Notes under the pieces: generated by a model
What the model was told of the DNA's origin: nothing
The model's input: the letters and a program-made list of their open reading frames with translations, nothing else
The model's database searches: none
Translations under genes and position numbers: made by a program
Source of the DNA: Pseudomonadota bacterium
Lineage (GTDB): Bacteria; Pseudomonadota; Gammaproteobacteria; Xanthomonadales; Rhodanobacteraceae
DNA length: 64,000 bases
Reading direction: 5' to 3'
Assembly (NCBI GenBank): GCA_021827205.1
Contig: JAKAWV010000008.1
Location: 57,069-121,068, forward strand
In this document: positions 36,781-47,007 of the stretch, one piece after another
Numbering within the stretch: position 1 is the stretch's first letter
Layout of the letters: every line of letters begins with the position of its first letter

Positions 36781-39700
36781 GCCGGATGATTCGATCGACG
36801 CCGCACCGCAGGCGCTGGACTGGATGCGCCTGTCGCTGCGCGCGCCGCGGCGCGTGCTGATCGAGGCCAGCGCCGGCACCGGCAAGACGCACACCATCAC
36901 CCTGCTGTATCTGCGCCTGCTGCTGGAGGCGTCGGACGCTGCCGCGGTCGATGTGCGCGACGTGCTGGTGAGCACCTTCACCGAGGCCGCCGCGGCGGAG
37001 CTGCGCTTGCGCCTGCGCGTGCGACTGGGCGCGGCCGAACAATTGCTGCAAGCGCATTGCGCCAATGCGCTGATGCTGGCATCCGATGAGCCCGCTGACA
37101 GCCTCGCGCGTTATGTGCGCGACCATCTGCCGCTGGAACCGCAGGCCGCGTTGCTGCGCGTGCGCCGCGCGCGTCAGGATCTGGACTTGGCGCCGATCCT
37201 CACCCTGCACGGTTTCTGCGCGCGCGTGCTGGCCGAGTTGGCTTTTGACGGCCACGGCGATTTGACGCCGGGCGAGCACATCGACGAGCACGAGCTGCTC
37301 GATGAATGCCTGCGCGATTTCTGGCGCCAGCGCTACCAGCGCGCCGAGGTGGATGCCGACGAGCTGAATCTGGTCGTGCCGGGCGGGCCGGACGCTCTGC
37401 GCGGCGAGCTGCGCGAGTATTTCGCCCTGTCCGCGCCGCGCATCCACGGCGGCGGCCGCGCAGCGCTGGACGCGCTGCTGCCCGCGCTGCTGACACCGCG
37501 CCGCGTCGCCGAGCTGGGCACGCTGGCGCAGGATGCGACGCGTTACAAACGCAAGGGCAGCAAGCTCGGCAACCGACTGACCGCGCTACATGCCTGCGCG
37601 CAGAACCCAGGCATCGGGCCGGCTGATTTGCAGCCACTGGTCAAGGAGTTCGATGGCGCACTGGTCGCGGACGGACAAAACCCGAAAGCCGCGCTACTGA
37701 GCGATGAACCGCTGATCAAAGAATGGCTGTGCGCTGCCGGACTGCTGCGCGAGTGGCCGGCCATCGTGCGCGGCGAAGTGCTTGCGGCGGCCATCGAATT
37801 CTGCCGCACGGCCATGGCGCAACGTTTGCTGGAGCGCGGTGGCTTCACCTTCGGCGCGCTGATCGAGCGCGTGCATGAACGCGTGGTCGATGACGCGAAC
37901 TTCGCGCAACGTCTGTTCGAGCGCTATCCGTGCGCGCTGATCGACGAGTTCCAGGACACCGATCAGCACCAGTACGCGATCTTCGATGCGCTGTATCGCG
38001 CGCGCGGCACGCTGCTGCTGGTCGGCGATCCCAAGCAGGCGATCTACGCGTTTCGCGGCGGCGACATCGCCACGTATCGGCGCGCCGAGCGCAGCGTGGA
38101 TGCGCGCGTATCGCTGGCGGTGAACTGGCGCTCGACGCGCGCGTATATCGACGCGCTCAACGGCTTGTACGCGCACGCCGATGGCGACGCGATGGGCGCT
38201 GGCATCGACTATCGCGCGGTGCGGGCCGGCGGCAAGGCCGATGCACAGGCCTTGCAGTGCGCCGGAGAAATCCTGCGCGCACCGCTGATCCTGCGGCTGC
38301 CGCAAGCACCCGATGGCGAATTGCCGGGCAAGCTGGGCGATGCCGATGAACTCGCTTTGCGCGCCTGCGCCGCCGATATCACGCGCCTGCTGGCGAACGC
38401 GGATTGCATGTTGGGTACGCGCGCACTCGACCCCGGCGATCTCGCCGTGCTGCTGCCCACGAACAGGCAGATCGCCACGCTGCGCCAGTACCTGGCCGAG
38501 CGCGGCGTGCCTGCCGCGGGCGCGGGCAAGGCCTCGGTGTTCGCCACGCCGCAAGCGGATGATCTCGCGCTGATCCTGCACGCGCTGCAGGAAGGCAATG
38601 CCGCATCCGTGCTGCGCGCCGCGTGGTTGACGGACTTGTGGGGGCTGGACGCGCCGGCCTTGTGCACGCTCGATGCCGATGCCGCGGCGCTGCAAGAACA
38701 GTTCGCGCTCAGCGCCGAGTTGACGCAGCGCTGGCTGCGCCAGGGGCCGCTGGCCCTGGTCATGACGCTGATCGAGCGCGCGGCGTCGCGTTTGCTGGCG
38801 CGTCAGGACGGCGAGCGTGCGTTGACCGATCTGCGCCATCTCGGCGAGTTGCTGCAGGCGCAGGCCGCGGCGGGATTTCCGGCGCACGCGCAACTGGCGT
38901 GGTTGCGGCGTCAGCAGGCCGATGCCGATGGCAGCATGGACGAGCACCAGCAGCGCATCGACAGCGACCGTGCGCGTGTGCAGTTGCGCACGCTGGCCAG
39001 CGCCAAGGGATTGCAGTTTCCGCTGGTGTTTCTGCCGCTGGCGTGGCGCCCGGACGGCGGCAGCCGAAAACGGCGTCTGCTGCGCTTTCACGACGCCGGG
39101 GATCGCCTCAGCGTGGACTTGGGTTCGCCCGCGCGCGCGGCATACGAACAGCTCGCCGCGCGCGAGGCGCAGGAAGAGCGCGCGCGCCTGCTGTACGTGG
39201 CGCTGACGCGTGCGCAGCAGGCGTGCTGGGTGTACTGGGTCGAGCTGGTTGGCAAGCGCACGCACGCCGAGGTGGCGCTGGGTGCGTTGCTGGAGCGCGC
39301 CACGGCCGGCGCGCTGGGAACATCGCTGGCCGAACGCTTGCGCCCCTTGCCGCAGACGCTGCCGCAAATCGCCATCGACGATTCCGCCGTTGACCATGCC
39401 GTGACGTATCACCCCACCGCCGCGACCGCGCGCGCGCGCGCAGCGCAAACGCCGCCGCCGGCCGCGCCACCGTGGCAGCAGTGGAGTTTCACCGCGCTGA
39501 CGCGCCACGCCAGCGACGAGCCGCGTGCCGCCGCCGATGAAGGCGATGGTGTCGATGCGGATACCGATACTTGGCCCGAGGCCGCCGCGCACCCCGAGCT
39601 GGAAGCGCTTCAATCACTGCGCGGACCGGCCTTTGGTGATGCCGTGCACGCCATGTTCGAGCGTGCTGAGACGGGTGTGCCGATGGCGCGTCAGCAGGCG

Positions 39701-40330
39701 CTGATCGCGCGCGCGCTGGCCGACAGCGGCGTGCAGTTGCCGGCGCCCGAGGCCGCGCTGCTGCGCGCGCGTCTGGCGGCGCGCATCGATGCCTGCATGA
39801 GCGCGGATCTCGGCGACGGCTTGCGTCTGCAGGCGCTGGCTGCGGGCGATCACGTGGCCGAGATGGAATTCCTGCTGCCGCTGCACGCCGTGCCGCTGCC
39901 GGCGCTGCGTGCGCTGCTGCATCGCCACGACGCCGCTGCGCTGCTGCCTGAGTCGCTTGGCCACGGCATGCTGCGCGGCATGCTCGGCGGCTTCATCGAC
40001 AAGATCGCCTGCTGGCAGGGCCGCTATCACGTGATCGATTACAAGACCAACTGGCTGGGCGCGCGCGTGGACGATTACCACGGCGTCGCGCTCGGCGCCG
40101 CGATGCACGCGCACCACTATCCGCTGCAGGCGCTGCTGTATACGCTGGCGCTGCATCGCCTGTTGCGTCAGCGCCTGCCCGATTACCGCTACGCGCGGCA
40201 CATGGGCGATGCGCTGTATCTGTTCGTGCGCGCGCTGGATCTGGCGCCGCAAGCAGGGGTGTGGCGTCATCGATTCGATGCGGCGCTGGTGCAGGCGCTG
40301 GATGAACTATGCGATGGAGCACGCGCATGA
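36773..40330 (+). CDS. recB: Exodeoxyribonuclease V subunit beta
   Basis: RecB, 1185 residues, is the 3'-5' helicase and sole nuclease of RecBCD. Walker A is EASAGTGKTHTITLLYLRLL near residue 30; further SF1 motifs include VSTFTEAAAAELR, ALIDEFQDTDQHQYAIFD and LLVGDPKQAIYAFRGGDIATY. The nuclease domain at the C-terminus shows GFIDKIACWQGRYHVIDYKTNWLG, the D-YKTN catalytic motif. It overlaps recC by eight bases and recD by four. No truncation or frameshift is seen. Confidence 0.97.
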   Translation: MHRPDDSIDAAPQALDWMRLSLRAPRRVLIEASAGTGKTHTITLLYLRLLLEASDAAAVDVRDVLVSTFTEAAAAELRLRLRVRLGAAEQLLQAHCANALMLASDEPADSLARYVRDHLPLEPQAALLRVRRARQDLDLAPILTLHGFCARVLAELAFDGHGDLTPGEHIDEHELLDECLRDFWRQRYQRAEVDADELNLVVPGGPDALRGELREYFALSAPRIHGGGRAALDALLPALLTPRRVAELGTLAQDATRYKRKGSKLGNRLTALHACAQNPGIGPADLQPLVKEFDGALVADGQNPKAALLSDEPLIKEWLCAAGLLREWPAIVRGEVLAAAIEFCRTAMAQRLLERGGFTFGALIERVHERVVDDANFAQRLFERYPCALIDEFQDTDQHQYAIFDALYRARGTLLLVGDPKQAIYAFRGGDIATYRRAERSVDARVSLAVNWRSTRAYIDALNGLYAHADGDAMGAGIDYRAVRAGGKADAQALQCAGEILRAPLILRLPQAPDGELPGKLGDADELALRACAADITRLLANADCMLGTRALDPGDLAVLLPTNRQIATLRQYLAERGVPAAGAGKASVFATPQADDLALILHALQEGNAASVLRAAWLTDLWGLDAPALCTLDADAAALQEQFALSAELTQRWLRQGPLALVMTLIERAASRLLARQDGERALTDLRHLGELLQAQAAAGFPAHAQLAWLRRQQADADGSMDEHQQRIDSDRARVQLRTLASAKGLQFPLVFLPLAWRPDGGSRKRRLLRFHDAGDRLSVDLGSPARAAYEQLAAREAQEERARLLYVALTRAQQACWVYWVELVGKRTHAEVALGALLERATAGALGTSLAERLRPLPQTLPQIAIDDSAVDHAVTYHPTAATARARAAQTPPPAAPPWQQWSFTALTRHASDEPRAAADEGDGVDADTDTWPEAAAHPELEALQSLRGPAFGDAVHAMFERAETGVPMARQQALIARALADSGVQLPAPEAALLRARLAARIDACMSADLGDGLRLQALAAGDHVAEMEFLLPLHAVPLPALRALLHRHDAAALLPESLGHGMLRGMLGGFIDKIACWQGRYHVIDYKTNWLGARVDDYHGVALGAAMHAHHYPLQALLYTLALHRLLRQRLPDYRYARHMGDALYLFVRALDLAPQAGVWRHRFDAALVQALDELCDGARA

Positions 40331-42048
40331 AGTCCGTCGTCAACATGCTGGCGCCCGAGCTGGCGCTGCACGCCTGGGTGTTGCGCCACGCCGGCGATGC
40401 GCTGCTGGCGCGTGCCGCCGCCAGCGCCGCGCGCGCCGAGCGCGAAGGCCACGCCTGTGCGTGGCTGGGCGAGGAGGGTATGGACGCCGCGCAGTTCGCG
40501 GCCTTGCGCGCATCGTCGTGGGTCACGACCGATGTGGCCGATGCGCCTTTCGTGCTGGATGCCGCGGGACGCTTTTATCTGCGCCGCAACGCCGCCGCCG
40601 AGCAGGCCGTGGCCGCGGCGGTGCAGGCGCGTGCGGCGGCGTCGATCATCGCCGTGCAGGGGCAGGCGGCGCTGCTGGAAACCCTGTTGCCCGGCGCGGC
40701 CTCGGCCGAGCAGCGCCACGCGCTGGCCGCGGCGTTCGGGCGCAGGCTGTTCGTGCTCACCGGCGGGCCGGGCACCGGCAAGACCACGTCCTTGCTGGCG
40801 CTGTTGCTGGGTCTGCTGCGCCTGCATCGCGAGTGCGGCTGGTCCGGCTTGCCGCGCATCGCGCTGGCCGCGCCCACCGGCAAGGCCGCGGCGCGGCTGC
40901 AACAGGCGCTGCGCCTGGGTCTCGAGCAGGTGCGCGCGCGGCTGGGCGGCGCTGCCGAATGGCAGGCGACGCTGCAGCACATGCCGCCGCTGGTCGCGAG
41001 CACGCTGCATCGGTTGCTCGGCGCACGCCTGCACCGGCGCGGCGCGGCGTTGCCCGCCGACATCGTCGCCGTGGACGAAGCCTCGATGGTCGATCTGGGC
41101 CTGATGCACGCGCTGCTGCAAGCGCTGCGCCCGGACAGCCTGCTGATCCTGTTGGGCGATCCCGATCAGCTCGCTTCGGTGGAAGCCGGCAGCGTGCTCG
41201 CCGATATCGTCGCGGCGGCCACGCCCGGCAGCGCGCTGGCGGGCTGCAGCGGACGGCTGACGCATTCGCATCGCGCGCAGGCCGGGCTGCTGCCGCTGCT
41301 GGCGGCAGCGCGTACGGGTGACGCGGAGGCGCTGCTCGATGCGGCTGTCCTGGCGGATTCCGCGGCATCCGTCTCCGGCACCGCGCCACTATTCCTGCGC
41401 CGCGCGTCGCGCGATGCCGCAGGCCTGCGCGCCGCGTTGCACGTCTGGCTGCGGCGCCACGCCGATGTGTATGTGCGCCTGCTGCAGCCGGGCATTGCGC
41501 CCGCCGAGGCGTTGCAATTGCTGGGGCGTGCGCAACTGCTGTGCGCACTGCGTAGCGGCCCGTTCGGGCAGGTCGCCATCAATCGCGCGGTGGAAGCCTG
41601 GCTGCGTCAACAGCACGCAATTCCGGCCGGCTTCTGGTATCCCGGGCGCGTGGTGATGATCACGCACAACGACGCCGACAGTGGCCTCGCCAATGGCGAC
41701 GTGGGCGTGGCCTTGCAAGGCCACAACGGGCTTGAAGTGTGGTTTGACGCGCAGGATGCCGCCGGTCTGCCGGTACCGCGCGCGCTGCTGCCGCACTACC
41801 TGCCCGAACACGAGCCTGCCTGCGCCATCACCATCCACAAGAGTCAGGGCTCGGAGTACGAGCACGTCGCGGTGCTGCTGCCCCCCGATGCCGATAGCCC
41901 GGTCCTCAGCCGCGAGCTGCTGTACACCGCGCTATCACGTGCGCGTCGCAGCGTCGAGCTGTGGGCCGGCGAAGACGCGCTGCGCGTCGCGCTGTCGCGC
42001 CCGGTGCGCCGCGCCGGCGGATTGCGCGAGCGCTTGGGTAGTCGGTAG
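40327..42048 (+). CDS. recD: Exodeoxyribonuclease V subunit alpha
   Basis: RecD, 573 residues, is the fast 5'-3' SF1B helicase of RecBCD. Walker A is FVLTGGPGTGKTTSLLALLL, Walker B DIVAVDEASMVDLGLM, and later motifs include LLGDPDQLASVEAGSVLAD and ITIHKSQGSEYEHVAVLLP with LLYTALSRARRSV. The length is slightly below the ~600 residues of E. coli RecD. The ATG overlaps the recB stop. It is the last gene of the recCBD operon. Confidence 0.96.
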   Translation: MKSVVNMLAPELALHAWVLRHAGDALLARAAASAARAEREGHACAWLGEEGMDAAQFAALRASSWVTTDVADAPFVLDAAGRFYLRRNAAAEQAVAAAVQARAAASIIAVQGQAALLETLLPGAASAEQRHALAAAFGRRLFVLTGGPGTGKTTSLLALLLGLLRLHRECGWSGLPRIALAAPTGKAAARLQQALRLGLEQVRARLGGAAEWQATLQHMPPLVASTLHRLLGARLHRRGAALPADIVAVDEASMVDLGLMHALLQALRPDSLLILLGDPDQLASVEAGSVLADIVAAATPGSALAGCSGRLTHSHRAQAGLLPLLAAARTGDAEALLDAAVLADSAASVSGTAPLFLRRASRDAAGLRAALHVWLRRHADVYVRLLQPGIAPAEALQLLGRAQLLCALRSGPFGQVAINRAVEAWLRQQHAIPAGFWYPGRVVMITHNDADSGLANGDVGVALQGHNGLEVWFDAQDAAGLPVPRALLPHYLPEHEPACAITIHKSQGSEYEHVAVLLPPDADSPVLSRELLYTALSRARRSVELWAGEDALRVALSRPVRRAGGLRERLGSR

Positions 42049-42116
42049 CCGGGCCTCGGGACGAGCGCGTTGCGATTTTTCGCTTCGTTGCCCGGGACGA
42101 CGCGCAGCGATTCACT

Positions 42117-42159
42117 CGTCATCCCGGACGGCGCGCAGCGTCGGGCCGGGATCCAGACG
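42117..42159. repeat. Interspersed palindromic repeat
   Basis: CGTCATCCCGG and CCGGGATCCAGACG lie about 18 bases apart as imperfect inverted arms, with ACGGCGCGCAGCGTCGGG between. The 271-base recD-cupin spacer contains this and a related CCCGGGACGACGCGCAGCG segment at 42091, but no gene. Such CGTCATCCCGG repeats are common intergenic REP-like units in many Proteobacteria. Confidence 0.6.
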
Positions 42160-42319
42160 AGCCTTGCACGTGTGGGTGGATGACCCGCTGCGCGATTGTG
42201 CAGCGCTTCCGCTTGCGCGGGGATGGGGAGCGGTGGAGGTGCGTGGACGCTGCAACGTAGTGACGGCTGCCCGATAGCCGGCTATCCGTTATCGATTTCC
42301 GATTTCCCACCCCCGCCCA

Positions 42320-42775
42320 TCAATACTTCCGCCCATCGCGATGCGTGAACCCGCCGCCACCGCCGGGCAGGTCGAGGTCGATATCGGGGTAGTGCGCGGC
42401 GTCGCCGACCGGGTTGCGCGTGCCGACTTCCAGAATCACCGCCTCGCCCGCGCCGCGATTCTGCAAGTGGTGCGCGTCAGCCACGCCGGCCTGAAAGCCG
42501 GCGCAGTCACCACGGCGCAGCACCTCTTCGCCGGCGTCGGTGACGAGTACCACTTCGCCCTCGAGCACGTAGATGAATTCGTCCTCGGTTTCGTGCCAGT
42601 GGCGCTGGCTGGACCAACTGCCCGCGGGCAGGCGCAGCAGGTTCACACCGAACTGGCTCAGGCTGGCGGCATCGCCCAGACGCCAGCGCTGGCGCACGCG
42701 GCAGGGTTGGTCGTAAGGCGCCGGATAACCCGTGCCAAAGCGGGTGGGTGCGTGGGCCGGATCGATCCTGGGCAC
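42320..42775 (-). CDS. Cupin-domain protein
   Basis: This 151-residue single cupin barrel has both motifs: GSWSSQRHWHETEDEFIYVLEGEVVLVTDAGEEV (two metal histidines and glutamate) and GVADAHHLQNRGAGEAVILEVG. The GTG start at VPRIDPAHAPTRFG is preferred because family members begin with M-P-K-I-D-like residues and GGAG lies seven bases upstream; longer in-frame starts exist. Members of this COG3837 group are metal-binding with no firm substrate. Confidence 0.85.
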   Translation of the reverse strand: MPRIDPAHAPTRFGTGYPAPYDQPCRVRQRWRLGDAASLSQFGVNLLRLPAGSWSSQRHWHETEDEFIYVLEGEVVLVTDAGEEVLRRGDCAGFQAGVADAHHLQNRGAGEAVILEVGTRNPVGDAAHYPDIDLDLPGGGGGFTHRDGRKY

Positions 42776-42832
42776 GGTGCTGCTCCGTGGCGACGCCGCA
42801 TGCGTCACCACGGATGTTACGCCGCGCGTGGT

Positions 42833-43435
42833 TCAGCCGAACAGCCGCTTGGCCAACTCGGCCACGTGTCTGCCCTGGTACTCGGCGACCGCCAGTTCGT
42901 TGCTGCTCGGCATGCGGCTGCCGTCGCCCTTGCTGAGCGTGCTAGCGCCGTAGGGCGAGCCGCCGCTGACCTCGTCCATGTACAGCAGGCCCTCGCAGGC
43001 GTAGGGCACGCCCACCACCACCATGCCGTGATGCAGCAGCGTGCTGTGGAAGGAAGTGATGGTGGTTTCCTGTCCACCGTGCTGGGTGGCGGTGCTGACG
43101 AACACGCTGCCGATCTTGCCCACCAGCTTGCCCTGCTGCCACAGCGCACCGGTCTGATCGAGGAAGTTGCGCATCTGCCCGCACATGTTGCCGAAGCGCG
43201 TGGGCGTGCCGAACACGATGGCGTCGTAGTCGGCCAGTTCATCGGGCCTGGCGACGGGTGCGGCCTTGTCGGCCTTGGCGTGGATGGCGGCCGCGGTTTC
43301 GGGCGGCATGGTTTCGGGCACGCGCTTGAGCGTCACCTGTGCGCCGGCGACGCCGCGCGCGCCGCGCGCCACCGCCTCCGCCATCTGCTCCACGTGGCCC
43401 CAGGTGCTGTAGTACAAAACGAGAACTTTGGCCAT
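42833..43435 (-). CDS. wrbA: NAD(P)H:quinone oxidoreductase WrbA
   Basis: WrbA, 200 residues, is a flavodoxin-like FMN enzyme that reduces quinones by two electrons. [22 protein letters not shown] binds FMN phosphate, followed by [30 protein letters not shown] and [25 protein letters not shown], both diagnostic of WrbA. The ATG at MAKVLVLYY is the family start. A 243-base spacer separates it from the next gene upstream and holds only a GGCGCGCG-type hairpin. Confidence 0.95.
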   Translation of the reverse strand: MAKVLVLYYSTWGHVEQMAEAVARGARGVAGAQVTLKRVPETMPPETAAAIHAKADKAAPVARPDELADYDAIVFGTPTRFGNMCGQMRNFLDQTGALWQQGKLVGKIGSVFVSTATQHGGQETTITSFHSTLLHHGMVVVGVPYACEGLLYMDEVSGGSPYGASTLSKGDGSRMPSSNELAVAEYQGRHVAELAKRLFG

Positions 43436-43678
43436 GGTTGGCTCCGCTGCGAAAGAGAACGCCAGCATGCCGCGCAGGACAGCGCTTGCGGCGCAGGTTC
43501 TGGAAACACAGCGTTGCTGCGCACGGCGCCGATACGTGCGTGACGATTCCAGGTCTGAAATGGCTGTTTGCGTGGCGCGCGAACACGCGCCAGTGTCTCG
43601 AGCGTTGTCCTGCCCCGACGACCTGTCCACCGCGGCTTGCGGTTTCGTATGCAGGTGCAAGCGACTTCGGTGCTGTCG

Positions 43679-44470
43679 CTACCCCGCCCCATGCCCGCGC
43701 AGCAGCGGCGCCAGCACCAGCGCCAGCACGCTGGCGTTGTACAGCGCGTGCGCGGCGTAGCCGGGCAGCAGCGAGCCCGAGCGCAGGCGCAGCCAGGTCA
43801 GGCCCAGCGCCAGCGCGATCAAGCCGGGCAGCACCTGCCAATGGCCGCCGGTGTCGGGCAGGTGCAGCAGCGCGAACAACAGCACGCTCAGCGTCACCGC
43901 CCAGCGCAGCGGCATGCGTTCACTGAGGCCGGCCAGCAGCACGCCGCGGAACAGGACTTCCTCGACGAAGGGCGCCAGCAGCACGATCATCAGCGTCAGC
44001 AGCGCGCGCATCCACAGGTGCGCCTGGTCGAAGATCACCAGCACCGATTGCGTCACGCCTTGCCTGGGGAACAGCGTCGCGTTGAGGCCCAGCACCAGTG
44101 GCAGCAGCAGCGCGGCCAGCAGCAACCCGCCCAGAATCCAGCGCAGGCCGGGCCAGCGCAGACCGAAGCCGGGCAGCGCCGCGGCGCGCCAGCGCGTCGG
44201 CCAGCGCAGGCGCAGCAGCAGCAGCGTGGGCAGCGCGGCCAGCAACAGCACCGCGGTCAGCATCAGGCTGCCGTGCGCGGCGAGCAGTTCGGCGGCGGGG
44301 CGATGCTCGATACGCGCGGTTACGTGCGCGCCCAGGTCCCACAGCAGCGCGATCACGATCTGCAGCGCGAAATACAGCGTCACCACCGCGACCGCGCGCC
44401 ACGGGCCGAGGCGCGCCGGGCTGGGCTGGTCCGCACCGGTGGATTCGAGAGGAATGCTGGTTGTGCTCAC
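43679..44470 (-). CDS. CPBP (CAAX-type) intramembrane protease
   Basis: This 263-residue membrane protein has about seven or eight hydrophobic helices and the CPBP motifs: the glutamate pair in VEEVLFRGVLLAGL and a later LLFALLHLPD with the catalytic histidine. Bacterial members process peptides or act in membrane stress and bacteriocin immunity, but targets are unknown. GTG at VSTTSIPLEST is the likely start; the upstream in-frame region is not conserved. Confidence 0.85.
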   Translation of the reverse strand: MSTTSIPLESTGADQPSPARLGPWRAVAVVTLYFALQIVIALLWDLGAHVTARIEHRPAAELLAAHGSLMLTAVLLLAALPTLLLLRLRWPTRWRAAALPGFGLRWPGLRWILGGLLLAALLLPLVLGLNATLFPRQGVTQSVLVIFDQAHLWMRALLTLMIVLLAPFVEEVLFRGVLLAGLSERMPLRWAVTLSVLLFALLHLPDTGGHWQVLPGLIALALGLTWLRLRSGSLLPGYAAHALYNASVLALVLAPLLRGHGAG

Positions 44471-44550
44471 GGGAAGCCTGCTTGGACAACGCTGCGCGCG
44501 GAAACGCTGCGCGGTTTCCGGCGTGCGGATGGGCGACGTACAGGCACTGC

Positions 44551-45468
44551 TCAGGGCGCGGGAGGCGGTAATTCGCGCACCGGCAGCGGCACGTTGCACA
44601 CACCGATCCTGCCGGCCGGGCGCACGAACCACGGGTTGCGGCGGTTGCGCCGCGCCGCGATCAACGCGGTGAAGGTGGGCGTGTCGGTGCGCAGCGCTTG
44701 CAGGCGCGGTCGCCGAGTGGCGGGCAGTGTGTTGACCATGCGCATGGACAGAATGCGCGTGCGGTGCGCGGCGTCACGATAAAAGCCCAGCGGTCCGTGG
44801 CCGCGTGGCAGCGCCGACAGCAGATCCATGCCCTGCACCACGCGCCCGACCACGGCGATGTTGCGATCGAGCTGGCGCGGCGCCTGTCCGATCACCACGT
44901 ACAGCTCGGCGCCGTTGCCGGTGTCCGGCGGATTGTCGCGGCCCACGCCGACCATGCCGTAGCAGTGCAGCAGCCATGCGTGCCGCGTGCGCGGGTTCTC
45001 GCCCACCGGAAAGCCGTGCACGAAACCGACCTCGGGCGCGTACACGTCGCCATCGGGCAGGCGCGTGAAATCCAGTCCGGCCGCGGCGCGTTCGTACTCG
45101 GCCGGCAGCGTGCGCGGCAGGCCCGCGGGCAGGGCGCGGCGCTGCGCCGTGTCGGCGTTCGGATCGCCCCATTGGGTGACGAAATCATCCTGCACGCGGG
45201 TGATGGCGAGGCCGTTCCAGTAGTGCGCGCGCGCCAGTGCCTCGATGTTGGCCACGTGCGCCGGCGCGAACCGCGGCGCCAACTCGATCACCACGCGCCC
45301 CTGCGGCAACCGCATCACCAGCAGATGCGCGGGATCGAGCTTGCGCCATGCCGAAGCCGGCGCCGTGGCGAGAATTTGTTCCATGCCACGCGGTGCAGGC
45401 GCCGCCTGCGCGGCCAGCGCCGCGCCCAGCGCGAGGACACTCGGCAAATAACGGTGGCGCAGCGGCAT
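44551..45468 (-). CDS. Secreted cyclophilin-like peptidyl-prolyl isomerase
   Basis: This 305-residue protein has a signal peptide ([20 protein letters not shown], cleavage near AQAAP) and a divergent cyclophilin domain. The core reads [47 protein letters not shown], then [26 protein letters not shown] and [30 protein letters not shown] ~90-residue C-terminal extension with [25 protein letters not shown] is not part of the fold. It probably assists folding in the periplasm; activity is inferred. Confidence 0.82.
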   Translation of the reverse strand: MPLRHRYLPSVLALGAALAAQAAPAPRGMEQILATAPASAWRKLDPAHLLVMRLPQGRVVIELAPRFAPAHVANIEALARAHYWNGLAITRVQDDFVTQWGDPNADTAQRRALPAGLPRTLPAEYERAAAGLDFTRLPDGDVYAPEVGFVHGFPVGENPRTRHAWLLHCYGMVGVGRDNPPDTGNGAELYVVIGQAPRQLDRNIAVVGRVVQGMDLLSALPRGHGPLGFYRDAAHRTRILSMRMVNTLPATRRPRLQALRTDTPTFTALIAARRNRRNPWFVRPAGRIGVCNVPLPVRELPPPAP

Positions 45469-45637
45469 GACGACAATTCCGTGGGCAATGAGGCAAGCTT
45501 AATCGCGCGGCGGGGCGCTGTGCCGCTTCGTTGTTGCGCGCCCTCTCGTCCATGCCAAGTGGGAACCCCCTTCCTCCTCGCTGGGAGGGAGTAACGTGCG
45601 TTCACGCACGAGCACGCCGCTGGGCCGGTGCCTGGGG

Positions 45638-45666
45638 GAGATCCTTCGCGAAGCTCAGGATGGCAA
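45638..45666. repeat. Dispersed repeat, copy A
   Basis: GAGATCCTTCGCGAAGCTCA at 45638 continues to GGATGGCAA. Its inverse counterpart, GTCATCCCGAGCGTAGCGAAGGATCTC, lies at 49657-49683. The family is an intergenic repeat known widely in bacterial genomes. It lies in the 254-base spacer between the phosphoesterase and cyclophilin genes, which holds no other feature. Confidence 0.55.
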
Positions 45667-45722
45667 AGCGCAGCGCCAGCGCGATCGCCCGCGCGGTGGT
45701 GGGCGCAAGCCATTCGCGCGCG

Positions 45723-46829
45723 TTACTTCGGCGCGCGCGTGAACACGTCGCGGCCGAAGGGCTTCAGCTCCGCACCTGCGGCGTAGCCCAGATGCGACAA
45801 GCCGAAGAAATCCTCGACCGTGCGCAGGAATGCGTAGTGGTTGTAGGGCATGTTCGAGACCGTGCCCGGCTTGATGAAGGGCGACAGCGCCACCGCGCCG
45901 ATGCGGCCGCCGCCGGGGCCGAACTTGCCGGGCAGCGGGCCGCCGGGCTGGGGCTGCTCGCCGCAACAGGACTTGCCGGTGGTGCCCTCATCGAAGGTGA
46001 TCAGCAGCAGGCCGTCTTTCTTGAACGCGGGCGAGGCGGTGATGCGCGGCACCCACTTTTCGAGAAACGCATTGGCCGAGATCAATCCGCCCGGCTGGCC
46101 GTTGGCGCAGGGTGCGTCGTGGCCGTCGTCACACAGGTCGGGCACGATGAAGTTGTAGTTGGGCGTGGTCGTGACGCTGGCCAGATCGTGTTCGAGGTGA
46201 TCGAGATTGACCACGTGCGCATCGCAACGCGGCTTGTTGTCCACGATCGCGGCGAAGTACACGAACGGATTGTGCTTGGCGGCGTACTGGTCCTTGGCGG
46301 TGGCCAGTTCGGTCCAGTCCTTGGCGCCCAGCGGCACGTGCGCGCAGGTGGCGGCTTCGCGCGCCGGATCCTTGCCCATGTCCTGGAAGTAGCCCTTCCA
46401 GGTGAGGTGCGCGGCTTCGAGTTGATCCGGCAGCGACCGCACCCAGGACGGGTACACGCAGCCAGTGCCCAGCGCCTGACCGTGCGGGCCACGCGTGCCT
46501 GGCAGCACCGGCACGTACTTGTGGCAATCGTGCTGCGTGTCGGGATTGGGCGCCTGGCCGCTGATCAGGGCGATGTAGTTGTCCAGACTGTAGTGGCCGA
46601 TGGCGTAGTACTGCGTCAGCAGCGCGCCTTCGGCGGGCAGGGTGTGCGCCAGATACGGCGCCAGCGATTTTTCACCGAAGGCCACTTGATAGGGCTCGTT
46701 CTCCAGCACGATCACGAACACGTGGCGCACCGGCGCCACGGTCTTGGCCTGCGCGATCACCGGCAGCAGCGCGCCGCAGGCGGAAATCAGCAGCGCCGCC
46801 AGCGCAGCGAGAGAGTAGCGGGTCTTCAT
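45723..46829 (-). CDS. Secreted phosphoesterase (AcpA/phospholipase C superfamily)
   Basis: This 368-residue protein has a signal peptide (MKTRYSLAALAALLISACGA, possibly a lipobox-like LISAC) and the phosphoesterase fold: VRHVFVIVLENEPYQVAFG, the nucleophile region YYAIGHYSLDNYIALISGQ, and LLLITFDEGTTG with metal aspartate. FIKPGTVSNMPYNHYAFLRTVEDFFGLSHLG is the typical C-terminal block. It resembles AcpA acid phosphatases; substrate is unknown. The cysteine in the signal peptide raises the option of a lipoprotein. Confidence 0.87.
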   Translation of the reverse strand: MKTRYSLAALAALLISACGALLPVIAQAKTVAPVRHVFVIVLENEPYQVAFGEKSLAPYLAHTLPAEGALLTQYYAIGHYSLDNYIALISGQAPNPDTQHDCHKYVPVLPGTRGPHGQALGTGCVYPSWVRSLPDQLEAAHLTWKGYFQDMGKDPAREAATCAHVPLGAKDWTELATAKDQYAAKHNPFVYFAAIVDNKPRCDAHVVNLDHLEHDLASVTTTPNYNFIVPDLCDDGHDAPCANGQPGGLISANAFLEKWVPRITASPAFKKDGLLLITFDEGTTGKSCCGEQPQPGGPLPGKFGPGGGRIGAVALSPFIKPGTVSNMPYNHYAFLRTVEDFFGLSHLGYAAGAELKPFGRDVFTRAPK

Positions 46830-47007
46830 GGGTTTTCCTGATGCAGGACAGAGTGAGTTTGGGATGAGTTTGTGACAGGCGCAGGCGGTAAAGATTCCAT
46901 TCGCTTCACGTTGGCGCGCAGCGCACGGGGCATGACTTGTGGCAGGTCCACTAGATCAAACTTAGTAGTAGTATGCACTTCAACCTAGCCAGCCCTGCCA
47001 TGCCGCC